This document shows, piece after piece, positions 43,910-54,949 of a stretch of 64,000 nt of DNA (the first letter of the stretch is position 1; each line of letters begins with the position of its first letter). Below the pieces are notes generated by a model, which searched no databases, was not told the DNA's origin, and saw only the letters and a list, made by a program, of their open reading frames with translations. Position numbers and translations under genes: made by a program. Source of the stretch: Nitrospira sp. (GTDB lineage: Bacteria > Nitrospirota > Nitrospiria > Nitrospirales > Nitrospiraceae); the NCBI GenBank assembly GCA_016788885.1, contig JAEURX010000048.1, positions 18,270 to 82,269 of the forward strand. The letters run 5' to 3'.

Positions 43910-45136
43910 GTGATTACCGCACCGTCATCGACACTTCGGTTTGCCTCGGCCCTTACGCGCCACAGTAGCCCACAGGCGGCAGCCGATGAATTGGTCCGAG
44001 CGATCCGAGAACAGCTAGGCGCGGCTCGAATCGATCTCGCATTTCTGTTTGTCTCGATTCAGCATGCAGATCAGGCCGATGCCCTAGTCCAAGCCCTCCG
44101 CGAGGCGCTCGATCCGGCCACGCTGGTCGGGTGCACGGGTGAAGGGGTCATCGCCACGGGGCGCGAGATCGAATCAGGACCGGCGGCCACGCTCTGGGCA
44201 GCCCATTTGCCGGGTGTCGTCGCCCAGCCATTGCGACTTTCGTTTTCAAGCGTGCACGACCAATTCTCCTTGCGTCATTGGCCAGACATGGACACGGACG
44301 GCGATACGCCACTCGCCATGCTGCTGTTTGCCGATCCCTTCTCCACCCCGATGCAGGATGTGCTCTCGGTCATCGAGGAGCAGTACCCGGGGACCCGAGC
44401 GTTGGGCGGACTGGCCGGCGGCGGCCAGGACCTGGGCGAGAATCGGTTGTTTCTCGATGATGTGGTCCACACCGATGGGTTGGTTGGCGTGGCACTGTCC
44501 GGGCCCATCACCGTGCACACCGTCATCTCGCAAGGGTGTCGCCCCATCGGAGAACGGTTTATCGTCACCAAGGCCGAGCACAATGTCATCCAGGAACTCG
44601 GCGGTCGTCCCGCTCTACACTGTCTCCAAACAGTCTTCAGCCAGTTGAGCAGCGAAGAGCGCGCCCAGGCCCAACGCGCACTTCATATTGGCATTGCCAT
44701 GGATGAACAACGGGCGCAATTCACACGCGGCGACTTCCTCATCAGGAATCTCCTTGGGGCAGATCAACAGACCGGAGCCATCGTGATCGGAGACGTCGTT
44801 CAGGAGGGACAGACCGTACAGTTTCAGGTACGGGATGCTCAGGCTGCCGACGAGGATCTACGGGTACTGCTGGCCGCCGCTCATCCCGGCTCGCGGCCGC
44901 TCCCACTTGGCGCGCTGTTATTCAGTTGTTGTGGACGCGGAAAAGGGCTGTTCGGCATTCCGAACCACGACGCGGCTGTGTTGGGAGAGCAGTTGGGTGC
45001 GATCCCTCTGGCCGGATTTTTCGCCCAGGGCGAAGTCGGTCCAGTGGGAGGACGGAATTTTCTCCATGGCTATACAGCCAGCATTGCGATATTTTCTGAA
45101 CCAAAGCGCAGCGAGAAGGTGAGCGGCCGCTATTGA
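43910..45136 (+). CDS. FIST domain sensor protein (FIST_N and FIST_C)
   Basis: From GTG 43910, 408 aa; GTG 43856 is possible but adds a basic non-conserved stretch. FIST_N starts [21 protein letters not shown], with [16 protein letters not shown] and [22 protein letters not shown] is seen in AVIFSCCGRG-like [14 protein letters not shown] and [31 protein letters not shown] proteins are predicted small-ligand sensors, often next to signalling enzymes; none is adjacent here. The Cys-Cys in FSCCGRG is typical of FIST_C. Confidence 0.9.
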   Translation: MITAPSSTLRFASALTRHSSPQAAADELVRAIREQLGAARIDLAFLFVSIQHADQADALVQALREALDPATLVGCTGEGVIATGREIESGPAATLWAAHLPGVVAQPLRLSFSSVHDQFSLRHWPDMDTDGDTPLAMLLFADPFSTPMQDVLSVIEEQYPGTRALGGLAGGGQDLGENRLFLDDVVHTDGLVGVALSGPITVHTVISQGCRPIGERFIVTKAEHNVIQELGGRPALHCLQTVFSQLSSEERAQAQRALHIGIAMDEQRAQFTRGDFLIRNLLGADQQTGAIVIGDVVQEGQTVQFQVRDAQAADEDLRVLLAAAHPGSRPLPLGALLFSCCGRGKGLFGIPNHDAAVLGEQLGAIPLAGFFAQGEVGPVGGRNFLHGYTASIAIFSEPKRSEKVSGRY

Positions 45137-45191
45137 CCCAGAGCAGGCTCGCGACATCCGGCTGTCTCACGGGCAACACGGAGCTATACGT

Positions 45192-45635
45192 ATGAACACT
45201 CGCTTCAGGCAGACGATATGGAGTATCGTGGCACTCGTCGCACTCAGCATGGGAGGACCAATTATGGCACAAGGGGAACAAACCGGTTCGGCCGCCGAAG
45301 TGACCACCGCTTCAGGACTCAAATACATCGATGTGGTCGTGGGAACCGGCAAGGAAGCCGCACGGGGCAACCTCGCCACCGTGCACTACACCGGATGGCT
45401 GACAAACGGGAAAAAGTTCGACAGTTCTGTTGACCGTCGAGATCCGTTCTCGTTTCCCATCGGAGCAGGACAGGTCATTCGAGGCTGGGATGAAGGGGTT
45501 GCCGGAATGAAAGTCGGCGGCAAGCGAAAGCTGACCATTCCCCCGGACTTGGGGTATGGAGCCCGTGGCGCAGGCGGCGTGATTCCACCGAACGCGACGC
45601 TCGTCTTCGACGTAGAGTTGCTCGAGATTCGATAA
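45192..45635 (+). CDS. FKBP-type peptidyl-prolyl cis-trans isomerase, exported
   Basis: It has 147 aa: a signal peptide (about 1-26, [15 protein letters not shown]), then a single FKBP domain with [58 protein letters not shown] and [13 protein letters not shown]. It acts on Xaa-Pro bonds in the periplasm. It stands between the FIST gene and gcvT without obvious functional link. Confidence 0.96.
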   Translation: MNTRFRQTIWSIVALVALSMGGPIMAQGEQTGSAAEVTTASGLKYIDVVVGTGKEAARGNLATVHYTGWLTNGKKFDSSVDRRDPFSFPIGAGQVIRGWDEGVAGMKVGGKRKLTIPPDLGYGARGAGGVIPPNATLVFDVELLEIR

Positions 45636-45694
45636 CACCGGCTCGGCGGCATCGAGTGACACACGCCGTCTTGCCGAATAATAACGCCACACCC

Positions 45695-46804
45695 ATGAAA
45701 CACACACCGCTGATTGACGCACACCGACAGGCAAACGGAAAGCTCGTCGACTTTGCCGGCTGGGAGATGCCCATCCAATACTCCGGCGTGGTCGATGAGT
45801 ACCAGACCGTCCGCCGCCATGCAGGACTCTTCGATGTCAGCCACATGGGGCGGATCAGTGTCACCGGCCCCGGCTCACTGGCCTTCCTGCAGCGCGTGAC
45901 AACGAACGACGTCTCGAAACTCTCTGTTCGTCAATCGCACTACTCCATGATCTGCACGCCTGCCGGCGGGATCAAAGATGATGTGTTCATCTACCACGTG
46001 AAGCCCTATGAATTCCTCGTCTGTGTGAACGCCTCCAACCGGGACAAGATCGTCGCCTGGTTGCACGACAAGGTCGCACAGGCTCAGGGATGCAAGGTCC
46101 AAGACCGGTCGGAATCCCTCGCACAGATCGCAGTCCAAGGCCCTGCCTCTCGTGACATCCTGACCAACGCGGGCATGGCCGACATCACCAGCCTCAAAGT
46201 CCGTCAGTGCCTGGACAGCACGTTTTGCGGGCACCCAACCCTGGTGACACGAACAGGGTACACGGGCGAATTGGGGTATGAACTCTATCTCCCCGCTGAA
46301 GCAGCGGCGGCGGCCTGGGATCGCCTCCTTGAGGCTGGACACCCCTTAGGGGTCAAACCTGCCGGGCTTGGGGCGCGTGACTTGCTGCGGTTGGAGATGG
46401 CATACCTCCTCTACGGCAATGACATGAATGACGAGACGACTCCCATCGAAGCCGGAGCGGATTGGGTCGTGAAATTCGACAAGGGCGATTTCATCGGCCG
46501 TGCTGAGCTATTAGCGCAGCATACCAAGGGACCGTCACGACGACTGGTGGCGTTTGAACTGATTGAAAAGGGCGTGCCACGGCACGGGTTTAAGATTCTC
46601 AACCCTGATGCGCCGCATGCCGTGATCGGCGAAGTCACCAGTGGGAATCTGTCACCCCTGCTGCAAAAAGGCATCGGCATGGGATATGTCACCCCCGCCG
46701 CGGCGAAACTGGGGGCATCGATCTTGATCGATATCCGGGGCAAGTCCTGTCCCGCTATGATTGTCAAACCACCTTTTTACAAACGAACACCGAGCACATC
46801 CTAG
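45695..46804 (+). CDS. gcvT: Glycine cleavage system T protein (aminomethyltransferase)
   Basis: Transfers the methylene of glycine from lipoyl-H protein to tetrahydrofolate. From ATG 45695, 369 aa; a GTG at 45656 is an alternative. The start KHTPLIDAHRQANGKLVDFAGWEMPIQYSG and FDVSHMGRISVTGP are typical, with RTGYTGELGYELY and GARDLLRLEMAYLLYGNDM further on. gcvH is not in the window, and gcvP lies 5 kb away on the other strand. The Nudix gene starts 6 nt after its stop. Confidence 0.95.
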   Translation: MKHTPLIDAHRQANGKLVDFAGWEMPIQYSGVVDEYQTVRRHAGLFDVSHMGRISVTGPGSLAFLQRVTTNDVSKLSVRQSHYSMICTPAGGIKDDVFIYHVKPYEFLVCVNASNRDKIVAWLHDKVAQAQGCKVQDRSESLAQIAVQGPASRDILTNAGMADITSLKVRQCLDSTFCGHPTLVTRTGYTGELGYELYLPAEAAAAAWDRLLEAGHPLGVKPAGLGARDLLRLEMAYLLYGNDMNDETTPIEAGADWVVKFDKGDFIGRAELLAQHTKGPSRRLVAFELIEKGVPRHGFKILNPDAPHAVIGEVTSGNLSPLLQKGIGMGYVTPAAAKLGASILIDIRGKSCPAMIVKPPFYKRTPSTS

Positions 46805-46810
46805 CCCATC

Positions 46811-47329
46811 ATGGTGAAACCCATCTATCAAGGCAGGGTCGTTACGCTCAACGTCGATACGGTGCGCCTGCCGAACGGCCACACCATCGATCTCGAGGTC
46901 ATCCGCCACCCCGGGGCCTCGGCCGTCGTGCCCATGAAAGAAGATGGCACGGTCGTCCTGATCCGTCAGTTTCGCCATGCCGCAAACGGGTTTATCTATG
47001 AAATCCCTGCGGGAAAGTTACATCCCAAGGAAGACCCTTTGGACTGTGCCGCACGTGAACTGGAAGAAGAGATCGGGTACAAGGCCGGACGGTTCGAATT
47101 GCTCTCCAGCATTTTCACGGCACCGGGTTTTGCCGACGAAGTCATTCACCTCTACGTAGCAACCGCCCTGACACGTGGCACCCAAAATTTGGACCAGGAT
47201 GAAGTGCTGGAAGTAGTGGAAATGCCCCTGCGCGAGGCTATCGCAAAAATCGAAGATGGGACGATTCGGGACGCAAAGACAATCGTGGGGCTACAAGCCG
47301 TGTATATTCGGCAGGAACACTTCCGGTAA
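46811..47329 (+). CDS. Nudix hydrolase, ADP-ribose pyrophosphatase type
   Basis: It has 172 aa. A perfect Nudix box G-x5-E-x7-R-E-x-x-E-E-x-G runs from Gly68 to Gly89 (GKLHPKED, then RELEEEIGY). The upstream VVLIRQFRHAANGFIYEIPAG is typical of ADP-ribose and nucleoside-diphosphate-sugar pyrophosphatases (NudF type). Six bases downstream of gcvT, so probably co-transcribed. Confidence 0.92.
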   Translation: MVKPIYQGRVVTLNVDTVRLPNGHTIDLEVIRHPGASAVVPMKEDGTVVLIRQFRHAANGFIYEIPAGKLHPKEDPLDCAARELEEEIGYKAGRFELLSSIFTAPGFADEVIHLYVATALTRGTQNLDQDEVLEVVEMPLREAIAKIEDGTIRDAKTIVGLQAVYIRQEHFR

Positions 47330-47336
47330 AACGACC

Positions 47337-47371
47337 GGGAGGTCTCCCACCACCAGGATGAGAGACCTCCC
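47337..47371. terminator. Bidirectional hairpin between Nudix gene and repeat-protein gene
   Basis: GGGAGGTCTC (47337-47346) and GAGACCTCCC (47362-47371) form a perfect 10-bp stem with a 15-nt loop, placed between two convergent genes. No T-run follows on either strand. Confidence 0.6.
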
Positions 47372-47404
47372 AGGCCAGCTCGCCTCGCCGGAAAACAGTT
47401 TCTC

Positions 47405-47629
47405 TTAGTGGCCGCCCTTCTTCTCTTCCTTCTTCTTGTCGTCGCCGAACACAGTCTGGGAGAGGTGACCACCCTTCTTCTCTTCCTTCTTCTTGTCGTC
47501 ACCGAAGACCGTCTGGGAGAAGTGGCCGCCCTTCTTCTCTTCCTTCTTCTTATCGTCACCGGCGAACGAAGGAGCGCTGAAGGCCACCAACATCGCAACT
47601 GCCATGACCGCCAACATCATCTTCTTCAT
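47405..47629 (-). CDS. Secreted Lys/Glu/His-rich tandem-repeat protein (74 aa)
   Basis: ATG 47629 follows AGGAGGT at 9 nt. A clear signal peptide (MKKMMLAVMAVAMLVAFSAPSFA) is followed by only 51 mature residues made of a 19-residue unit, GDDKKKEEKKGGH-x-SQTVF, present two and two-thirds times and ending at GGH. The mature protein is almost entirely charged, with one His per unit. It resembles no enzyme. It could bind metal or polyanions, or act as a solubility or stress peptide in the periplasm. Its own ribosome-binding site and intact frame show it is a real gene. Confidence 0.85.
   Translation of the reverse strand: MKKMMLAVMAVAMLVAFSAPSFAGDDKKKEEKKGGHFSQTVFGDDKKKEEKKGGHLSQTVFGDDKKKEEKKGGH
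47408..47560 (-). repeat. 57-bp in-frame tandem repeat
   Basis: Two full 57-bp units (47447-47503 and 47504-47560) and a 39-bp partial unit (47408-47446), nearly identical at DNA level with mainly synonymous differences. They encode the repeats of the secreted protein above. Confidence 0.9.
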
Positions 47630-47906
47630 ACTGACGTACCTCCTGTTAGATTTGAAGTTACCGACCACCGACGTTTCTATCGTTAAGCAAGGTCCTTGCC
47701 GAATGGGTACCCAGAGATAACTGCTTGTTTTTCTACGTTTCCAGTTAGAAATGCCCACTCATCACCCCAAAAGCTCTCCCCCTGCCTGTGGCGGAATAGC
47801 CTGGTGGAGACTAAACCGCCTCATCGCTCAAGTTGAGCCTGTCAGGGCATGGCAGGACCTCCCTTCACGTTCATGTCCGTCCGGCTCAGCCACGTTGTAA
47901 CGCACC
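47630..47906. other. Intergenic region upstream of repeat protein and mug
   Basis: 277 bp between divergent genes. It carries the leader and ribosome-binding site of the repeat-protein gene on the minus strand. I see no convincing -35/-10 pair for either gene and no other coding sequence. Confidence 0.5.
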
Positions 47907-48470
47907 ATGCCAAGACGAATTGCCCTCCCTGATCATCTGGCCCCGAAACTGAACATTCTGTTTGTCGGCATCAACCCGGGATTGCGCTCAGCTGCACTCG
48001 GGCATCACTACGCCGGTCCATCGAACCGATTCTGGAAACTGTTGTACGATGCGAAGCTGGTGCCCGAACGGCTGACCTATCAGGACGATGGCCGCCTTCC
48101 ACACTGGGGATTGGGCCTGACCAACCTGGTTGCCCGCCCCACCGCCGGGCTGGCCGATCTGACAGCCCGGGATCTGGCGGGAGGACGGCAGCAGTTAGTC
48201 CGGAAAGTGCGTCGCTACCACCCGCGTGTCGTCGCACTGCTCGGCATGACCCTCTACCCGGCACTTTTTCCACATGAACCGAAGCGGCCAACACCACGCC
48301 CGGGCCTACAGACGGCGACGCTCCATGAAGCCACAATCGTGCTGCTCCCGAATCCGAGCGGACGGAACGCAGGGTATTCCTATCAGTCGATGCTCGAGGC
48401 GTTTCACGTGCTCGCAGCCGTCAGCACCGCCAGGGACATCGAAAAGCCTGGAAGCCGCTCCTCCATCTGA
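47907..48470 (+). CDS. mug: Mug/TDG-type uracil(thymine)-DNA glycosylase
   Basis: Removes U or T from G:U and G:T mismatches. It has 187 aa. The catalytic-loop motif FVGINPG is at about residues 19-25, followed by GHHYAGPSNRFWKLL, GLTNLVARPTAG and the intercalation motif LPNPSGRNA. These fit the Mug/TDG family (UDG family 2). Stands alone between a repeat-protein gene and a TPR gene. Confidence 0.92.
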   Translation: MPRRIALPDHLAPKLNILFVGINPGLRSAALGHHYAGPSNRFWKLLYDAKLVPERLTYQDDGRLPHWGLGLTNLVARPTAGLADLTARDLAGGRQQLVRKVRRYHPRVVALLGMTLYPALFPHEPKRPTPRPGLQTATLHEATIVLLPNPSGRNAGYSYQSMLEAFHVLAAVSTARDIEKPGSRSSI

Positions 48471-48546
48471 TACACTGGAATTCAGCCGTTGATTTCCTGT
48501 ACCATTCGCCGTCCATTCTGCCAACGCCACACGAAACCGGCACCCC

Positions 48547-49188
48547 ATGAAACTCTCCGCATGCGTCACCATCCTGGCAGTCAGTCTCGGGCTCATGGCC
48601 GAGCACGCTACTGCAGGCACACCGGTCCAACAACTCACGGCGAATGCCATGCGCGAATGCGCCCAGGGTCGCCTTGCCGGCACGCGTGGCGAACGGATTC
48701 AACATTTTGCCTCCGGTCAGGCCTTCGGAGAGCAGGCCGTGGAGACAGACGAGTCGTCAGCTGATGCGCACTTTGCCCTCTTCTGCAACCTCGGGGAGCA
48801 GCTGCGGGTTGACGGAGAAAGCCTCACGTCGTTGTTCGGATTTCGCCGAATGATGAAAGAGCTGAATCGCACGCTGGAACTCGCCCCGGATCATTTGGAT
48901 GCACTGTCGGCCAAAGGGAGCGTACTGACTCGCGTGCCGGGATTCTTGGGGGGAGACAAAGAAAAAGGGGAAACACTCCTGCGTCACGTCATCGCCCGTG
49001 AACCAGGTGCGGTCAACGCCCGCTTAAGCCTGGCAAAAAGCTACTGTGCAGGGGGGCGACACGAAGAAGCCGTTGCCATCGCCACCACAGCGCTGGATCT
49101 CGCACAACGCCAGCAACGTGTCGACTTCATTCCCGAAGCACAGCAGGTCCTGTCGCAGCTCCGAACCCAATCAGCCAAAGGCAATTAG
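48547..49188 (+). CDS. Exported TPR-like repeat protein
   Basis: It has 213 aa. A signal peptide (MKLSACVTILAVSLGLMAEHATA) is followed by helical repeats: SADAHFALFCNLGEQ, ELAPDHLDALSAKGSVLTR, EPGAVNARLSLAKSYCAGGRHEEAVAIA. The TPR consensus W/L-G-Y-A-F-A-P is only partly kept. Likely a periplasmic scaffold; partner unknown. Confidence 0.8.
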   Translation: MKLSACVTILAVSLGLMAEHATAGTPVQQLTANAMRECAQGRLAGTRGERIQHFASGQAFGEQAVETDESSADAHFALFCNLGEQLRVDGESLTSLFGFRRMMKELNRTLELAPDHLDALSAKGSVLTRVPGFLGGDKEKGETLLRHVIAREPGAVNARLSLAKSYCAGGRHEEAVAIATTALDLAQRQQRVDFIPEAQQVLSQLRTQSAKGN

Positions 49189-49240
49189 TCCTCGCGACCG
49201 AGCCACCCACCGAACCGCTGCAGCATCCTACCAACACCGC

Positions 49241-50158
49241 TCACAGCGTTCGATGCCGCCTCGTCCCGACCCGGCAGAGTTGATCGATGTCGCTCCTGTC
49301 CGGCATCGAGGCTTGCGCACCCTGAGCGGTTGTCGCTAACGCACCCGCCGCATTGGCTCGCTCCAAAGCCGCTTCGATCTCCATGCCTTCTGCCAACGCA
49401 CAGGCCAACGCACCGTTAAAGGCATCTCCAGCCCCAGTGGAGTCCATCGCATTGACGACAAAGGCGGGAAGGTGAACCGGTTTCGTGCCGCGTGAGAACA
49501 GGGCCCCGTCGTCGCCACAAGTGACCACCACTGTTCCCGCTCCTCGCAGTACCAGAAGATGCGCACCCTCAGCCGGATCTGTCACTCCGCTCAGCATACG
49601 TACCTCAGTTTCGTTGGGGGTGAGAATGTCCACCAACTTCAGAAGCTCAGGCGACAAGGGAGCGGCGGGGGCAGGATTCAGAATCGTCGTCAGGCCATGC
49701 TCTTTCGCCACCATCAAGGCCTCTTCGAGAGTTTCCAGCAACAGTTCCATTTGAACGAGGAGAACGCGGGCATCAGCCATCATATCGGCATAGCGGCGCA
49801 CGTCACTCGGCATCAGCCTGTAGTTGCTCCCGGGAACGACGACAATCTGGTTCTCGCCGCCACCGTCGACGAGAATCATCGCCACCCCGGTCGGCGTATC
49901 GGCGTCGCGCAATAAAACCCGTCGAGACAATCTCTCCGCTGCCAGGTGCTGTTCGATCAAGTCGCCATGGGCATCCCTGCCCACCTTACTCAAGAAACGG
50001 ACCTCGGCGCCGGCACGAGCTGCCGCAACGGCCTGATTGGCCCCCTTGCCGCCGAACGACTGGACAAAATGCTGACCGAGCACGGTTTCGCCGGGGGCCG
50101 GCAGCCGATCTACCGTCGCGGTCAGATCGATATTGCTGGAGCCAATTACGACAACCAT
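49241..50158 (-). CDS. rbsK: Ribokinase (PfkB family)
   Basis: Phosphorylates ribose to ribose-5-P. It has 305 aa. The PfkB signatures are VIGSSNIDLTATVDRLPAPGETV, SFGGKGANQAVAAARAG and DSTGAGDAFNGALA with the catalytic Asp. It overlaps the 3' end of the nucleoside hydrolase gene by 13 nt, so the pair would release ribose from nucleosides and feed it into the pentose-phosphate pathway. Other PfkB sugar kinases cannot be fully excluded. Confidence 0.92.
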   Translation of the reverse strand: MVVVIGSSNIDLTATVDRLPAPGETVLGQHFVQSFGGKGANQAVAAARAGAEVRFLSKVGRDAHGDLIEQHLAAERLSRRVLLRDADTPTGVAMILVDGGGENQIVVVPGSNYRLMPSDVRRYADMMADARVLLVQMELLLETLEEALMVAKEHGLTTILNPAPAAPLSPELLKLVDILTPNETEVRMLSGVTDPAEGAHLLVLRGAGTVVVTCGDDGALFSRGTKPVHLPAFVVNAMDSTGAGDAFNGALACALAEGMEIEAALERANAAGALATTAQGAQASMPDRSDIDQLCRVGTRRHRTL

Positions 50159-51123
50159 GGACAGAGTCGGCTACGAATAAGCTGCAAGGCCCGATCAGCC
50201 TCAATGCCCACTGCAACCTGCATGTTGGGATCGGCCTTTTCCTCCGGTTTACGCGACCGGCGATCGGCGACGGTCGCACCACGCGACACCCGCCCGATCA
50301 TTTCAATATCCACGTGCAGCGCTTCAGTCCTCAGGAGCGAGGCATCAACGACCGACAGGATCGCAACAGGGTCATGGAAATAGAAGAGCCCGTGACCTTC
50401 GACTTGCTCTGCGAAATCGAACGCCTTGGATGTCATGTCGGCCACCAGACGACCGATCGGGTGAGGAGATGCTGTCACCCACGTCCCTAAGTCTGCTCGA
50501 GTCACTCCGACACGAGTCGTCACATCAAGCGGCACGAGCATCAGGGGAAGCGAGGCCCGAAACACCCGATGCGCCGCATGAGGATCGACATACATATTGA
50601 ACTCAGCCACCGGGGACACATTCCCGGGCACCCCGATCGCCCCCCCCATCGCCACCACCGCACGGAACTTCTGTACCGTGATCGGATTCACCTTCAAGCC
50701 GACCGCCACGTTCGTCAATGGCCCCAGCGTGATCAGCGTCACCTCATCCGGGTAACGGCGAATACACTCCTTCCACACGTCTTGCGCGGTCGGTAATACC
50801 TGGGGCAAGCGCACTGCCGGGTACCGTGGCACCCCGCCCGCCGTCAACACACCATCCAACTCACCAAGGCCGTCACTGCCGTGCACCTGCACCGCCGTGA
50901 TCAGGTCTTCTTCCAGCGGCCGGGCTGCGCCCTGCCCCACCAGCAGCCCCGATGGGGGCTTCAGCAGGTTCAGCACGCGAAACAAATTTTTGGTCCCTTG
51001 CCCGACCGGCACATTCCCGCAGACCGTGGTAATTCCCACCACGTCTAATTCCGGCGAGGCCAACGCCAACAGAATCGCCAGCGCATCGTCAACCCCGGGA
51101 TCCGTATCGATGATGACTTTCAT
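50146..51123 (-). CDS. Inosine-uridine-type nucleoside hydrolase
   Basis: Cleaves ribonucleosides to ribose and base. From ATG 51123, 325 aa; ATG 51141 or 51195 are upstream alternatives. The Ca2+-binding N-terminus DTDPGVDDALAILLA, ITTVCGNVPVGQGTKN, LGPLTNVA and EFNMYVDPHAAHRVF are family hallmarks, and a late FHDPVAIL carries the catalytic His region. Coupled to rbsK by overlap, giving a two-step nucleoside-salvage unit. Confidence 0.94.
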   Translation of the reverse strand: MKVIIDTDPGVDDALAILLALASPELDVVGITTVCGNVPVGQGTKNLFRVLNLLKPPSGLLVGQGAARPLEEDLITAVQVHGSDGLGELDGVLTAGGVPRYPAVRLPQVLPTAQDVWKECIRRYPDEVTLITLGPLTNVAVGLKVNPITVQKFRAVVAMGGAIGVPGNVSPVAEFNMYVDPHAAHRVFRASLPLMLVPLDVTTRVGVTRADLGTWVTASPHPIGRLVADMTSKAFDFAEQVEGHGLFYFHDPVAILSVVDASLLRTEALHVDIEMIGRVSRGATVADRRSRKPEEKADPNMQVAVGIEADRALQLIRSRLCPWLS

Positions 51124-51215
51124 GGGAGAGGTCTTCAACATGCTTCGCCGATGCACTGTGCTGAAGCGGATGGCCAGGCTCGCATCACGCGCCACCTCCC
51201 CACAGTCACGTCCTG

Positions 51216-51861
51216 TTACAAACCCACACCGTGTTCGTCGCCCGGCTCACCGAAGTGAGTTGATTGTCGAAGTTGTTCCAGCACCGACTCGAATGTTGCC
51301 GCACCCTGGGGAGGCCCCATGAGGAAATAGATCACCACCACATTCCCTGGGCCAAGTACCGCCAGAGCACGTCCGGCCATGCCCTCGCCTTGATACGATT
51401 GCGCAATGGATGTCTCGTTCTCGGTTTGGGAGCCGGCAGGGATAAATGATACGCCGTGGAGCAACGACAATGGCTGACTCAGTTGCTCGCGAACCGACTC
51501 GCGTGTCACCTCGGTGAGGGGGAACAGCATGCCGAGGTCCTGACCGTCTTCCGGGGTGAGAAACGGCATCTCGGCGTCATCCGGGCGGCTGCTCTGCCAA
51601 TGGTCCGGAACCACAAACGACCATCCAGTCCCGGGAATGGTTAATCGAGTACCCGCGCGGTAAGTCACACCGGACACGATCTGGGTTGAGCGGGAATCGG
51701 CGGCCTGCTCGACCATGACCACCGATTCTGAAGTGGCCCTGGCCGGCGGCGCTAAGAGCAGGGTGAGCAAGAGACCCGCGACAGCGATCTGACCGATGGC
51801 GTATCCGTGCCGACGAAGGCCTACGGCAAGCCCATGCCGCAGTGCGCAGCGCGAGTACGAA

Positions 51862-51875
<14 letters not shown>
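51216..51875 (-). CDS. Uncharacterised exported protein downstream of gcvP
   Basis: From ATG 51875, 219 aa, overlapping the gcvP stop by 14 nt. A long signal peptide (basic start, [18 protein letters not shown]) is followed by a mature part with [26 protein letters not shown] and later [23 protein letters not shown]. The layout resembles small periplasmic proteins of unknown function. Earlier in-frame starts lie inside gcvP and are unlikely. Confidence 0.75.
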
Positions 51876-54747
<2,872 letters not shown>

Positions 54748-54762
54748 GGGGGTGAAATCCTG

Positions 54763-54876
54763 CTAGAAGTTGACGCACTCGTCCATTCGACGCAGCACCA
54801 GGTACCCTATCATGCAACAGGGATTTTTCCAAGCGTTCAGCGCGCCTTCCTCGTCGCTTGTTTTCCGAAATTCCAT
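54763..54876 (-). CDS. Possible 37-codon leader peptide upstream of gcvP
   Basis: ATG 54876 to TAG 54763, ending 15 nt before the gcvP ATG. The product begins MEFRKTSDEEGALNAWKNP and contains a Cys pair and an Arg pair. No ribosome-binding site is close upstream. It could be a leader frame or chance. Confidence 0.25.
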   Translation of the reverse strand: MEFRKTSDEEGALNAWKNPCCMIGYLVLRRMDECVNF

Positions 54877-54949
54877 AGCGTAATAGTGACAGCGACTCCT
54901 CGGCGCAGGACGTACAGCATCGTCGCCTGACGCCCACACAGGACGACCC

